In this document: positions 6,784 to 13,972 of the stretch, in pieces
Position numbering within the stretch: position 1 is the stretch's first letter
How the letters are laid out: each line of letters begins with the position of its first letter
Position numbers and translations under genes: made by a program
Notes under the pieces: generated by a model
What the model was told of the DNA's origin: nothing
The model's input: the letters and a program-made list of their open reading frames with translations, nothing else
Databases searched by the model: none
Source of the DNA: DASULK01 sp036381835
GTDB taxonomy: Bacteria > Actinomycetota > Actinomycetes > Mycobacteriales > Micromonosporaceae
Direction of reading: 5' to 3'
Length of the DNA stretch: 19,703 bases
Assembly (NCBI GenBank): GCA_036381835.1
Contig: DASVCA010000024.1
Location: forward strand, 1-19,703

Positions 6784-7569
6784 CTAGTGCGTCAGGATCT
6801 TGGACAGGAAATCCTTGGCCCGGTCGCTGCGGGGTGCGCTGAAGAACTCGTCCGGCGGGGCGTCCTCGACGAGCTGCCCGTCGGCCATGAAGATCACCCG
6901 GTTGGCGGCGTGGCGGGCGAAGCCCATCTCATGGGTGACCACCACCATGGTCATACCGTCGCGGGCCAGCGACGACATCACGTCCAGCACCTCGCCGACC
7001 ATCTCCGGGTCCAGCGCGCTGGTCGGCTCGTCGAAGAGCATCGCCTTGGGCTGCATCGCCAAGGCCCGCGCGATGGCCGCGCGCTGCTGTTGCCCACCGG
7101 AGAGCTGCGCCGGGAACTTGCCGGCCTGGTTGGCGATGCCCACCCGCTCCAGCAGCGCCATGGCGCGTTCCCGTGCCGCGGCGGGCCTCTCCTTGCGGAC
7201 CTTGATCGGACCGAGGGTGACGTTCTCCAGGATGGTCTTGTGCGCGAACAGGTTGAACGACTGGAAGACCATCCCGACCTCGCTGCGCAGCCGGGCGAGC
7301 GCCCTTCCTTCCGCCGGCAGCGGTCGGCCGTCGAACAGGATCGTGCCGGAGTCGATCGGCTCCAAGCGGTTGATGGTCCGGCACAGCGTCGACTTGCCCG
7401 AGCCGGAGGGCCCGATGACGACGACGACCTCACCGCGGCTGACAGACAGGTCGACGTCCTGCAGCACGTGCAGGGGACCGAACCACTTGTTGACCCCCTT
7501 GAGCACGATGAGCGGGTCGCCGGTCGCCACGATCCCGTTGTTCACCACGGCCGGGTCGCCTGTCGTCAC
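6784..7569 (-). CDS. gluA: Glutamate-type ABC importer, ATPase GluA
   Basis: This is the ATP-hydrolysing subunit that powers GluCD, 261 residues and cytoplasmic. All ABC motifs are present: Walker A GPSGSGKST (53-61), Q-loop Gln103, signature LSGGQQQ (156-162), Walker B AMLFDE (176-181), D-loop SALD and the switch His213 in VVTHEMG. The order and the QQQR signature are typical of GlnQ/GluA polar amino acid transporters. An N-terminal extension of about 18 residues precedes the core. The GTG at 7569 lies inside a small palindrome that also contains the weak GGTGGA ribosome binding site. It is the first gene of gluABCD and diverges from the 7716 gene. Confidence 0.95.
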   Translation of the reverse strand: MTTGDPAVVNNGIVATGDPLIVLKGVNKWFGPLHVLQDVDLSVSRGEVVVVIGPSGSGKSTLCRTINRLEPIDSGTILFDGRPLPAEGRALARLRSEVGMVFQSFNLFAHKTILENVTLGPIKVRKERPAAARERAMALLERVGIANQAGKFPAQLSGGQQQRAAIARALAMQPKAMLFDEPTSALDPEMVGEVLDVMSSLARDGMTMVVVTHEMGFARHAANRVIFMADGQLVEDAPPDEFFSAPRSDRAKDFLSKILTH

Positions 7570-7582
7570 GGTGATCCACCGT
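7568..7582 (-). repeat. 6-3-6 palindrome over the gluA start
   Basis: ACGGTG (7568-7573), ATC and CACCGT (7577-7582) form a perfect dyad. On the gluA message it would pair the GGTGGA ribosome-binding region with the bases that begin the GTG start codon. It could act as an RNA hairpin that lowers gluA translation, or as a DNA operator. I cannot tell which, and a chance dyad of this size is possible. Confidence 0.4.
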
Positions 7583-7628
7583 CCTGTCGCGAGTCGTCAG
7601 CGAGGCAGTCGCCTACGTCGGTGGCCAC

Positions 7629-7659
7629 ACTCTAGGGGCCCGGATATGTCAGAACGCAA
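7629..7659 (-). promoter_or_regulatory. Possible gluABCD promoter
   Basis: On the minus strand, TTGCGT (7654-7659) and TAGAGT (7629-7634) are 19 bases apart, about 55 bases before gluA. The -10 matches TANNNT well; the spacing is long and the -35 is only partly conserved. It is the best candidate in the 146-base gap between gluA and the divergent 7716 gene. Confidence 0.35.
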
Positions 7660-7715
7660 CTCAGATGGTCACGGACAGGTAACACCGACCACGTCACGTC
7701 CCTGAAACGGCCAAC

Positions 7716-8210
7716 ATGACCGGTATGACTAATCCGTCGGGTGCGCTGTGGAACTGGCACCTCCACGGGCTCGTCGCCGCGACTGAGATCCGCGCCGCGC
7801 TGGTGGAGATCCTCACTCGACCGGTGCTGCCGCTCGGCCCCGGCGACCTACGGTTGCCGGACGAACCGGTCCTCTGCGACGTCTGGTACACCGACGGCGA
7901 CTTCCCCACGGGGGTTGACTGCTACCTGGCACCGACCGATCCGGCGGAGGCGGCGGTGGCCGCGGCGCTCGCCACCCGAGTCGGACATCACCTCCTGCTC
8001 CCCGACGACACCCTGGACCCGGGGCGGTTCCTGCTGGCCGCGCCCGACGGCACGCTGCGCCCCGTGCACGTCGATGTCGAGGAGGGCGAGGACGGGCCGA
8101 TCCTGTGCCGCCCCCGTCCGTGCACGATGTCCGACCTGCGGGGCGCGACGATCTGCCGTCAGTCCCGCTGGGCACCGGACTCGGTGGTACCGGGCAGCGC
8201 CGCCGCCTGA
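7716..8210 (+). CDS. Unrecognised 164-aa protein
   Basis: I do not recognise this family. The frame has strong third-position G/C bias throughout and ends before a terminator-like hairpin, so I regard it as a real gene. The product is soluble and acidic, with no signal peptide or membrane helix. Visible features are an N-terminal WNWHLHG, a central VLCDVWYTDGDFPTGVDCYL, and a C-terminal LCRPRPC followed by ICRQSRW. It has five cysteines (54, 69, 131, 136, 147) and several histidines, including GHH at 90-92. Cys131, Cys136 and Cys147 with the histidines could bind a metal, which is speculation. There is no clear Shine-Dalgarno before the ATG at 7716, and an in-frame ATG at 7725 is an alternative start. 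It diverges from gluA and stands alone. Confidence 0.75.
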   Translation: MTGMTNPSGALWNWHLHGLVAATEIRAALVEILTRPVLPLGPGDLRLPDEPVLCDVWYTDGDFPTGVDCYLAPTDPAEAAVAAALATRVGHHLLLPDDTLDPGRFLLAAPDGTLRPVHVDVEEGEDGPILCRPRPCTMSDLRGATICRQSRWAPDSVVPGSAAA

Positions 8211-8238
8211 GCCCCGCGTAGCACCAGCGAGTCGAGCA

Positions 8239-8269
8239 GGCGGTCGCCTCGATCACCGCGGCGACCGCC
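8239..8269 (+). terminator. Hairpin downstream of the 164-aa gene
   Basis: GGCGGTCGCC (8239-8248) and GGCGACCGCC (8260-8269) form a perfect 10-bp stem with an 11-base loop, 28 bases after the stop at 8210. A short GCGT-aaa-ACGC stem follows directly. It fits a GC-rich terminator without a U-tract and separates this gene from miaB. The other 140 bases before miaB hold only a possible -10 element, TACCCT (8371-8376). Confidence 0.6.
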
Positions 8270-8409
8270 GCGTAAAACGCCTCGGCATCGCGCACAACGC
8301 TACGCCGCCGGTGCGCTCGGTGTGCTCCCCGGTGCCGGACGGGCCGATCCCGGCCGGACCGCCCGACGTCTACCCTTGGTAACCGACCGGGGAGAAGGGC
8401 CGAAACGAA

Positions 8410-9885
8410 GTGTCGAAGAGCTACAAGGTCGTCACGTACGGGTGCCAGATGAACGTGCACGACTCCGAACGGATCTCGGGGCTGCTCGAGGCGGCCGGTT
8501 ACGTCCGGGCCGACGAGTCCGAGATTCCGGACGTGATGGTCTTCAACACCTGCGCGGTGCGGGAGAACGCCGACAACCGGCTCTACGGCAACCTCGGACA
8601 CCTGCGCCCGGTGAAGGCGCGGAACCCGGGGATGCAGATCGCCGTCGGCGGCTGCCTGGCGCAGAAGGACCGCGGAGAGATCGTTCGCAAGGCACCCTGG
8701 GTGGATGTCGTCTTCGGCACCCACAACATCGGCTCGCTGCCGGTGCTCCTCGAACGGGCCCGGCACAACGCCGTCGCCGAGGTGGAGATCCTCGAGTCGT
8801 TGGAGGTCTTCCCCTCCACCCTCCCGGCCCGTCGGGAGTCGACCTACGCCGGCTGGGTGTCGATCTCGGTCGGCTGCAACAACACCTGCACCTTCTGCAT
8901 CGTGCCGTCGCTGCGCGGGCGGGAGAAGGACCGCCGACCGGGGGACATCCTCGCCGAGGTGCGCGCGCTCGTCGCCGAAGGCGTGCTGGAGGTGACGCTG
9001 CTCGGGCAGAACGTCAACTCGTACGGTGTCGAGTTCGGCGACCGGTACGCGTTCGGCAAGCTGCTGCGCGCCTGCGGTGAGATCGAGGGCCTGGAGCGAG
9101 TGCGCTTCACCAGCCCGCACCCCCGGGACTTCACCGACGACGTGATCGCGGCGATGGCGGAGACCCCCAACGTCTGCCACTCGCTGCACATGCCGCTGCA
9201 GTCCGGTTCCGACCGCGTGCTGAAGGCGATGCGTCGCTCGTACCGGGTCGAGCGTTATCTGGCGATCCTGGAGAAGGTCCGGGCCGCTATGCCGGACGCC
9301 GCGATCACCACCGACATCATCGTCGGCTTCCCCGGCGAGACCGAGGAGGACTTCCAGGGCACGCTGGACGTGGTGCGGGAGGCGCGCTTCGCCTCGGCGT
9401 TCACCTTCCAGTACTCCAAGCGTCCGGGCACTCCGGCGGCGAGCATGGACGACCAGGTGCCCAAGGAGACGGTGCAGGACCGCTACGACCGACTGATCGC
9501 CGCCGTCGAGGAGGTCACCTGGGCGGAGAACCGCAAGCTCGTCGGCGAGACCGTCGAGGTGCTGGTGGCCGTCGGTGAGGGACGCAAGGACGACCGCACC
9601 GGGCGGATGTCCGGCCGGGCGCGGGACGGGCGACTGGTCCACTTCACCGCCGGCGACCTCGCCGGGCAGATCCGGCCCGGCGACATCGTGCACACGACCA
9701 TCACCTACGCGGCACCGCATCACCTGAACGCCGACGGCACGCCGGTGGCGCATCGGCGGACCCGGGCCGGGGACGCCTACGAGGCGGGACGTACGCCCCG
9801 TACCCCCGGGATCATGCTCGGCCTGCCGACCGTGGGGGCCCCGCCACCGGCGGCCGCCGCACCCGCCTGCGGCAGCGGACACTGA
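8410..9885 (+). CDS. miaB: tRNA-2-methylthio-N6-dimethylallyladenosine synthase MiaB
   Basis: MiaB is a radical-SAM methylthiotransferase that converts i6A37 to ms2i6A37 in tRNAs reading codons that begin with U. The 491-residue product has the N-terminal MTTase domain with cluster cysteines 12, 48 and 82, the radical-SAM motif CxxxCxxC at 156, 160 and 163 (VGCNNTCTFC), and a C-terminal TRAM RNA-binding domain from about residue 370. A low-complexity Pro/Ala tail ends in ACGSGH. The start is GTG at 8410, preceded by GGGGAGAAGGG about ten bases away. MiaA, which makes its substrate i6A, is encoded about 2.3 kb further on. It converges with the DUF349 gene across a double hairpin. Confidence 0.96.
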   Translation: MSKSYKVVTYGCQMNVHDSERISGLLEAAGYVRADESEIPDVMVFNTCAVRENADNRLYGNLGHLRPVKARNPGMQIAVGGCLAQKDRGEIVRKAPWVDVVFGTHNIGSLPVLLERARHNAVAEVEILESLEVFPSTLPARRESTYAGWVSISVGCNNTCTFCIVPSLRGREKDRRPGDILAEVRALVAEGVLEVTLLGQNVNSYGVEFGDRYAFGKLLRACGEIEGLERVRFTSPHPRDFTDDVIAAMAETPNVCHSLHMPLQSGSDRVLKAMRRSYRVERYLAILEKVRAAMPDAAITTDIIVGFPGETEEDFQGTLDVVREARFASAFTFQYSKRPGTPAASMDDQVPKETVQDRYDRLIAAVEEVTWAENRKLVGETVEVLVAVGEGRKDDRTGRMSGRARDGRLVHFTAGDLAGQIRPGDIVHTTITYAAPHHLNADGTPVAHRRTRAGDAYEAGRTPRTPGIMLGLPTVGAPPPAAAAPACGSGH

Positions 9886-9918
9886 CCGGGCCGAGAACCG
9901 GGAACCCGACGAGTTCGT

Positions 9919-9960
9919 CCGTCGCCGGTGCCCGCTGAATACGCCGGGCACCGGCGACGG
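9919..9960 (+). terminator. Terminator hairpin after miaB
   Basis: CCGTCGCCGGTGCCCG (9919-9934) and CGGGCACCGGCGACGG (9945-9960) form a perfect 16-bp stem with a 10-base loop, 33 bases after the miaB stop. No U-tract follows. Its 3' arm is shared with a second hairpin at 9952-9983, so only one of the two can form in a given transcript. Confidence 0.85.
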
Positions 9961-9983
9961 GCCGCAGCCGCGGCCCGTCGCCG
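9952..9983 (-). terminator. Terminator hairpin after the DUF349 gene
   Basis: CGGCGACGGGCCGC (9952-9965) and GCGGCCCGTCGCCG (9970-9983) form a perfect 14-bp stem with a four-base loop. Transcripts of the minus-strand gene ending at 10019 reach this stem first, whereas miaB transcripts reach 9919-9960 first. The two overlap over 9952-9960. Confidence 0.75.
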
Positions 9984-10018
9984 CTCGGAGTCCTCGCTCG
10001 ACCCCGCCCGACCATTCG

Positions 10019-11227
10019 CTAGCGGGTCTGCTCCGCCAACTCGAGGAACCGGCGCTTGGTCGCCAGCGACTCCTCGGCCTCGCGGATCCGTTTGGCGTCG
10101 CCGGACGCCTGCGCGCGGGCCAGCCGCTGCTCGGCCTCGGCCACCTGCTCCCGCATCTGGATCAGCAGCGGGTGAGCCGACGGCGGGGTGCGCCGCCACG
10201 CCGCGTCCATCGCCTGACGGACCTTGTCCTCGACCGCCCGCAGCCGCCGGTCCAGGCCGGGGGCCGCGTCTCGGGGCACCCGGCCGATCTCGTGCCACTG
10301 GCCCTGGAGTTCCCGCAGCCGGGCCTGGGCCGCCCGCGGATCGGCGTCCACATCGAGTGACTCCGCCTCAGCCAGCAGCGCCTGCTTGCGTTCCAGGTTC
10401 GCCCGCTGTTCGGCATCGCGCGCCGCGAACTGTTCGCTGCGTCGGGTGAAGAAGGCGTCCTGCGCCGCCCGGAACCGCTCCCACAACCGCTGCTCGGCTT
10501 CCCGCGCGGCACGGGGCGCCGCCTTCCACTGGTTCATCAGCTCCCGCAGCCGGTTGGCCGTGGCCGTCCAATCCGTGGAGTCGGCCAGCGACTCAGCCTC
10601 GGCGACCAGTTCCTCCTTGACCGCCTGCGCCTGCTTGCGCTGCGCGTCGAGCGCGGCGAAGTGTGCCCCGCGACGGCGGGCGAAGCTGTCGCGGGCGGCG
10701 GCGAACCGCTTCCACAGCTCGCTGTCGACCTTCCGCTCCACCCCGCGGATCGTCTTCCACTCCTCGACGATCTCCTTGAACCGGTCGCCGGTCGCCTTCC
10801 AGCTGGTCGATTCGGCCGCGAGCTGCTCGGCTTCCTCGACCAGGGCGGTCTTGCGCGCCAGCGCCTCCGCGCGGGCCGTCTCCCGGGCGGCGCGCGCCTC
10901 CTCCACCTTCTGTTCGGCGACCGCGATCAGCTTGTCGAGGCGGGTGGCGAGCCCGTCGAGGTCGCCCACGACGTGTGCGTCGGCCAGCCCGGCCCGCAGC
11001 CGGCGGAAGGTGGACAGCGAGTTGTTCGGGTCTGCGGCACCCGAGTTGAGCCGCGCCTCGGTCAGATCGACCTCGGTAACCAGATCGGCGAACCGGCGCG
11101 CGAAGTGGGCGAGGCCCTCCTCCGGGCTGCCAGCCTGCCACGACCCGACCACGCGTTCGCCCTCGGCGGTCTTGACGTAAACGGTCCCGTCCTCATCGAC
11201 GCGTCCGAAGGCCGTCCAGTCGTTCAT
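10019..11227 (-). CDS. DUF349 repeat protein
   Basis: The 402-residue product is a soluble, highly charged, mostly helical protein. The N-terminal part begins MNDWTAFGRVDEDGTVYVKT. A long Ala/Glu/Arg coiled coil is followed by three tandem DUF349-like repeats of about 75 residues, at roughly 125-200, 203-275 and 280-345. The shared pattern is visible as WKATGDRFKEIVEEWKTI, WTATANRLRELMNQWKAA and AAQARLRELQGQWHEI, with LW(K/E)RF.AA.D.F..RR between the first two. The C-terminal tail is Arg/Glu-rich. The molecular function of DUF349 proteins is not established to my knowledge. The ATG at 11227 is preceded by GAGGA; an in-frame codon at 11284 would add 19 residues of no coding character. The gene stands alone, convergent with miaB and divergent from the 11445 gene. 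Confidence 0.88.
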   Translation of the reverse strand: MNDWTAFGRVDEDGTVYVKTAEGERVVGSWQAGSPEEGLAHFARRFADLVTEVDLTEARLNSGAADPNNSLSTFRRLRAGLADAHVVGDLDGLATRLDKLIAVAEQKVEEARAARETARAEALARKTALVEEAEQLAAESTSWKATGDRFKEIVEEWKTIRGVERKVDSELWKRFAAARDSFARRRGAHFAALDAQRKQAQAVKEELVAEAESLADSTDWTATANRLRELMNQWKAAPRAAREAEQRLWERFRAAQDAFFTRRSEQFAARDAEQRANLERKQALLAEAESLDVDADPRAAQARLRELQGQWHEIGRVPRDAAPGLDRRLRAVEDKVRQAMDAAWRRTPPSAHPLLIQMREQVAEAEQRLARAQASGDAKRIREAEESLATKRRFLELAEQTR

Positions 11228-11317
11228 GCCCAATCCTCGTCTTCCCGGCGGACCAGGGTTTCCGGTCGCGCCGCCACCGCGCACCGAAAGTACTCCGGCA
11301 TTGTCACAGGTTCATAC

Positions 11318-11347
11318 CGGTCGCCGTCGAGCGGCCACCGGCGACCG
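11318..11347. repeat. 9-bp inverted repeat upstream of the DUF349 gene
   Basis: CGGTCGCCG (11318-11326) and CGGCGACCG (11339-11347) are exact reverse complements with 12 bases between them. They lie in the gap between two divergent genes. This could be an operator or an RNA hairpin in the DUF349 leader. A second small dyad, ACGGT-gtccta-ACCGT, follows at about 11355-11370. Confidence 0.45.
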
Positions 11348-11432
11348 TGACCATACGGTGTCCTAACCGTGCGCAGTCGGCAAGCGGGTAGCCCCACCGG
11401 AAGTGCGCGCAACCGCCGATCCCGTCCCTGGT

Positions 11433-11438
11433 TACGGT
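11433..11438 (+). promoter_or_regulatory. -10 element placing a leaderless start at 11445
   Basis: TACGGT matches the actinobacterial -10 pattern TANNNT. It ends six bases before the GTG at 11445, so transcription would begin at or next to that start codon. No Shine-Dalgarno is visible, which fits a leaderless message, common in actinobacteria. No good -35 is seen. Confidence 0.4.
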
Positions 11439-11444
11439 AAACGG

Positions 11445-12164
11445 GTGCCGATGGTCGCCGCCGCTGTCTGCCCCCACCCGCCGGTCCTGGTGCCCGAGCT
11501 AGCCGGGCGGGCCGCCGCAGAACTCGACGATCTGCGCGCCGCGTGCCGCACCGCGATCGCGCGGCTGCTCGCCGCCGAGCCCACCACCGTGCTCGTCCTC
11601 GCCGCCGGTCCTCGGGATGAGGAGTTCGAGTCCGGTACGACGGACACGTTCAGCCGATTCGGGGTGCCGCTCGCGGTTCGGCTGGGTCGGGCGTCCGGGC
11701 CCGTGGACGTCCGCCCCCTGCCGCTCGGTCTCCTCGTCGGCGGCTGGCTGCTCGATCGGACCGGCGTTGCCCGGGTGGTCGGCCGGTCGGTGGCGCAGAC
11801 CGCGTCGGTGGCGGACTGCGTCGCGCTCGGGCACCGGATCGCGCAGCATCCCGGGCGGATCGGCCTGCTGGTGATGGGGGACGGGTCCGCGTGTCGAGGG
11901 GAGAAGTCGCCCGGTTACCACGATCCGCGTGCCGAGGCGTACGACGACAGGGTCGCCGCCGCCCTCGCCCGTGCCGACAGCGGGCAGCTGCTCGACCTCG
12001 ACCCCGCCCTGTCCGCGGAACTGCAGGCGGCTGGCCGGGTCGCCTGGCAGGTGCTCGCCGCAGCCGCGCGGGCCGGTGGGCGCCCCTGGCGCGGGAACCT
12101 CTCCTACTACGCCGCGCCGTACGGCGTCGCCTACTTCGTCGCCACCTGGGAGGCCACGTCGTGA
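11445..12164 (+). CDS. LigB/MEMO-like (class III extradiol dioxygenase fold) protein
   Basis: The 239-residue product belongs by its overall pattern to the LigB/MEMO superfamily: N-terminal VAAAVCPHPPVLVPE, a central strand VLVLAAGPRDEEF, the MGDGSACRGEKSPGYHDP segment and the closing YYAAPYGVAYFVA. This gene commonly precedes miaA in actinobacteria. His11 is kept, but the histidines usually found after the second strand and in the GDxSH motif are not visible (Gly55-Pro56 and Ala149-Cys150 occupy those places). A working dioxygenase is therefore doubtful and its role is unknown. I chose the GTG at 11445 because the conserved MPxVAAAVCPHPP begins there and a -10 element lies just upstream; a GTG at 11403 is open but unlikely. 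It overlaps miaA by four bases (GTGA), so the two are probably co-translated. Confidence 0.82.
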   Translation: MPMVAAAVCPHPPVLVPELAGRAAAELDDLRAACRTAIARLLAAEPTTVLVLAAGPRDEEFESGTTDTFSRFGVPLAVRLGRASGPVDVRPLPLGLLVGGWLLDRTGVARVVGRSVAQTASVADCVALGHRIAQHPGRIGLLVMGDGSACRGEKSPGYHDPRAEAYDDRVAAALARADSGQLLDLDPALSAELQAAGRVAWQVLAAAARAGGRPWRGNLSYYAAPYGVAYFVATWEATS

Positions 12165-13102
12165 CGGCCTCACAGGCGCGCGCCCACGGTTCGGCCCGGG
12201 CGGGCCGGGTCGTCGCCGTCGTCGGACCGACCGCGGCCGGCAAGTCGGCGTTGAGTATCGCCCTCGCCCACGAGCTCGGCGGTGAGGTGGTCAACGCCGA
12301 CTCCATGCAGCTTTACCGGGGGATGGACATCGGCACCGCGAAGCTGACCCCCGCCGAGCGGGACGGCGTGCCGCACCATCTGCTCGACATCTGGGAGGTG
12401 ACCGAGCCGGCGAGTGTCGCCGAGTACCAGCGACTGGCGCGCGCCGCGGTCGACGACGTCCTGGCTCGGGGCCGGGTGCCGCTGCTGGTCGGCGGTTCCG
12501 GTTTGTACGTGCGGGCGGTGCTCGACGAGTTCGAGTTCCCCGGTACCGATCCGCTGCTGCGCCAGCGGTTGGAGACGGAGTTGGCCGCCGTCGGACCGGC
12601 GCCCCTCTATGAGCGCCTGCGCCGGGCGGATCCGGCAGCCGCTGAACGCATCCTGCCGAGCAACGGTCGGCGGATCATCCGGGCGCTCGAGGTGATCGAG
12701 TTGACCGGCCGGCCGTTCGCCGCGGTGCTTCCCGAGCCGAAACCCGTGTACGAGGCGGTGCAGATCGGGGTGGACCTCGACACCGGCGTGCTCGATGAGC
12801 GGGTCGCGGTCCGGGTCGAGCGGATGTGGGCGGCCGGGCTGGTCGAGGAGACACGGGCCCTGGCGGCGCGGGGGCTGCGCCGTGGCCGGACCGCCAGCCG
12901 GGCGTTGGGCTATCAGCAGGTGTTGCGCTACCTCTCCGGCGAGATCACCGAGGCCGAGGCGCGGGCGGAGACGATCCGGGCGACCCGGCGGTTCGTCCGC
13001 CGGCAGCGGTCGTGGTTTCGGCGGGATCCCCGGATCGTCTGGCTCGACGCGGCCCGACCCGACCTGGTCGCGGCGGCGCTGCGGGTGATAGGCGACACTT
13101 GA
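12161..13102 (+). CDS. miaA: tRNA dimethylallyltransferase MiaA
   Basis: MiaA transfers a dimethylallyl group from DMAPP to adenosine 37 of tRNAs that read UNN codons, making i6A, the substrate of MiaB. The 313-residue product has the P-loop GPTAAGKS (22-29) and the family signatures NADSMQLYRGMDIGTAK, VPHHLLDIWEV and LVGGSGLYVRAVLDEFEF. The zinc-finger-like middle and the C-terminal QRSWFRRDPRIVWLD are also present. The start is the GTG at 12161, overlapping the previous stop as GTGA, with GGGAGG seven bases upstream. The frame is open further upstream to 11891, but that part lies inside the previous gene. dapF begins four bases after its stop, so the three genes appear to form one operon. 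Confidence 0.96.
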   Translation: MTASQARAHGSARAGRVVAVVGPTAAGKSALSIALAHELGGEVVNADSMQLYRGMDIGTAKLTPAERDGVPHHLLDIWEVTEPASVAEYQRLARAAVDDVLARGRVPLLVGGSGLYVRAVLDEFEFPGTDPLLRQRLETELAAVGPAPLYERLRRADPAAAERILPSNGRRIIRALEVIELTGRPFAAVLPEPKPVYEAVQIGVDLDTGVLDERVAVRVERMWAAGLVEETRALAARGLRRGRTASRALGYQQVLRYLSGEITEAEARAETIRATRRFVRRQRSWFRRDPRIVWLDAARPDLVAAALRVIGDT

Positions 13103-13106
13103 CCGT

Positions 13107-13952
13107 GTGCAGTTCAGCAAAGGCCACGGCACCGGCAACGACTTCGTGATCCTGCCCGACCCGGACGGCCGGTTGCAGCTGGCCCCGACCCTGGTGGCGG
13201 CGCTGTGTGACCGGCGGCGCGGGATCGGTGCCGACGGCGTGCTCCGGGTCGTTCGCGCGGCCCGCGACCCGGAGTCGGCCGGCGCGGCCGATTCCGCGGA
13301 ATGGTTCATGGACTACCGCAATGCCGACGGTTCGCTCGGGGACACCTGCGGGAACGGGTTGCGGGTTTTCGTCCGCTATCTGATCGACGCCGGGCTGGTC
13401 GGGCCCGGTCCCGCCGAACTGCCGGTGGTGACTCGCGCCGGCGTGGTCCGGGCGAGGATCGGCACCGAGGGCATCTCGGTCGACCTGGGCCGGCCGAAGG
13501 TGGGCGGGGAGAGCACCGCCACCGTCGCCGGATGGCGGTTGTCGGGAGTCGCCGTCGACTGCGGCAACCCCCACTTGGTCTGCCGGCTGCCGGCCGGTGT
13601 CGAACTCGCCGACCTGGACCTGACCCGCCAGCCCGGCTTCGACGCCGAGGACTTCCCCGCCGGTGTGAACATCGAGTTCGTGACCGCGGCCGACCCGATC
13701 GGCGATGCCGACGCGCACCTGCGGATGCGGGTCCACGAGCGCGGTGTCGGCGAGACCATGTCGTGCGGTTCCGGTGCCTGCGCGGTGGCCGCGGTCGCGG
13801 TGCGCGACGCCGGACGTGCCGATGGCGTCGTGCTCGTCGACGTGCCGGGAGGTCGGCTGACCATCACCCTGGATGACGCCTCCTGTTGGCTTGCGGGTCC
13901 CGCCGTGCTGGTCGCACACGGCGAGGTGGACCCGGAGGCGCTGGCGGCCTGA
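13107..13952 (+). CDS. dapF: Diaminopimelate epimerase DapF
   Basis: DapF interconverts LL- and meso-diaminopimelate for lysine and peptidoglycan synthesis, in the cytoplasm and without a cofactor. The 281-residue product has the N-terminal FSKGHGTGNDFVIL, the first catalytic cysteine Cys81 in DTCGNGLR, and the second, Cys220, in ETMSCGSGACA. The segments GIGADG, DYRNADGS and DCGNPHLV are in the usual order. The start is GTG at 13107, four bases after the miaA stop; no strong ribosome binding site is visible, so coupling to miaA is likely. Its length fits the family. Its TGA lies inside a palindrome shared with the convergent malic enzyme gene. Confidence 0.96.
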   Translation: MQFSKGHGTGNDFVILPDPDGRLQLAPTLVAALCDRRRGIGADGVLRVVRAARDPESAGAADSAEWFMDYRNADGSLGDTCGNGLRVFVRYLIDAGLVGPGPAELPVVTRAGVVRARIGTEGISVDLGRPKVGGESTATVAGWRLSGVAVDCGNPHLVCRLPAGVELADLDLTRQPGFDAEDFPAGVNIEFVTAADPIGDADAHLRMRVHERGVGETMSCGSGACAVAAVAVRDAGRADGVVLVDVPGGRLTITLDDASCWLAGPAVLVAHGEVDPEALAA

Positions 13953-13972
13953 GCCGGGCCCGGGTCAGGCCG
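13945..13972. terminator. Palindrome across the dapF and malic enzyme stop codons
   Basis: CGGCCTGA (13945-13952) and TCAGGCCG (13965-13972) flank CCGGGCCCGG, giving a 28-base dyad with a single mismatched pair (13953/13964). The dapF stop TGA and the malic enzyme stop (TCA on this strand) sit in opposite arms. There is no room for a separate terminator, so this is the only candidate for ending both transcripts. A true hairpin would have to open a few central bases for its loop. Confidence 0.5.

Noticed and set aside
8211..8312. A minus-strand stretch reading like a helix (EAFYAAVAAVIEAT) with high third-position G/C
   Set aside because: It coincides with the perfect inverted repeat at 8239-8269, which explains its composition, and it has no ribosome binding site or recognisable start.
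7813..9951. A 712-codon open frame on the minus strand
   Set aside because: It is the antisense shadow of miaB and its neighbours in high-GC DNA. The product is Arg/His/Pro-rich and matches no family, while the plus strand encodes an intact MiaB.
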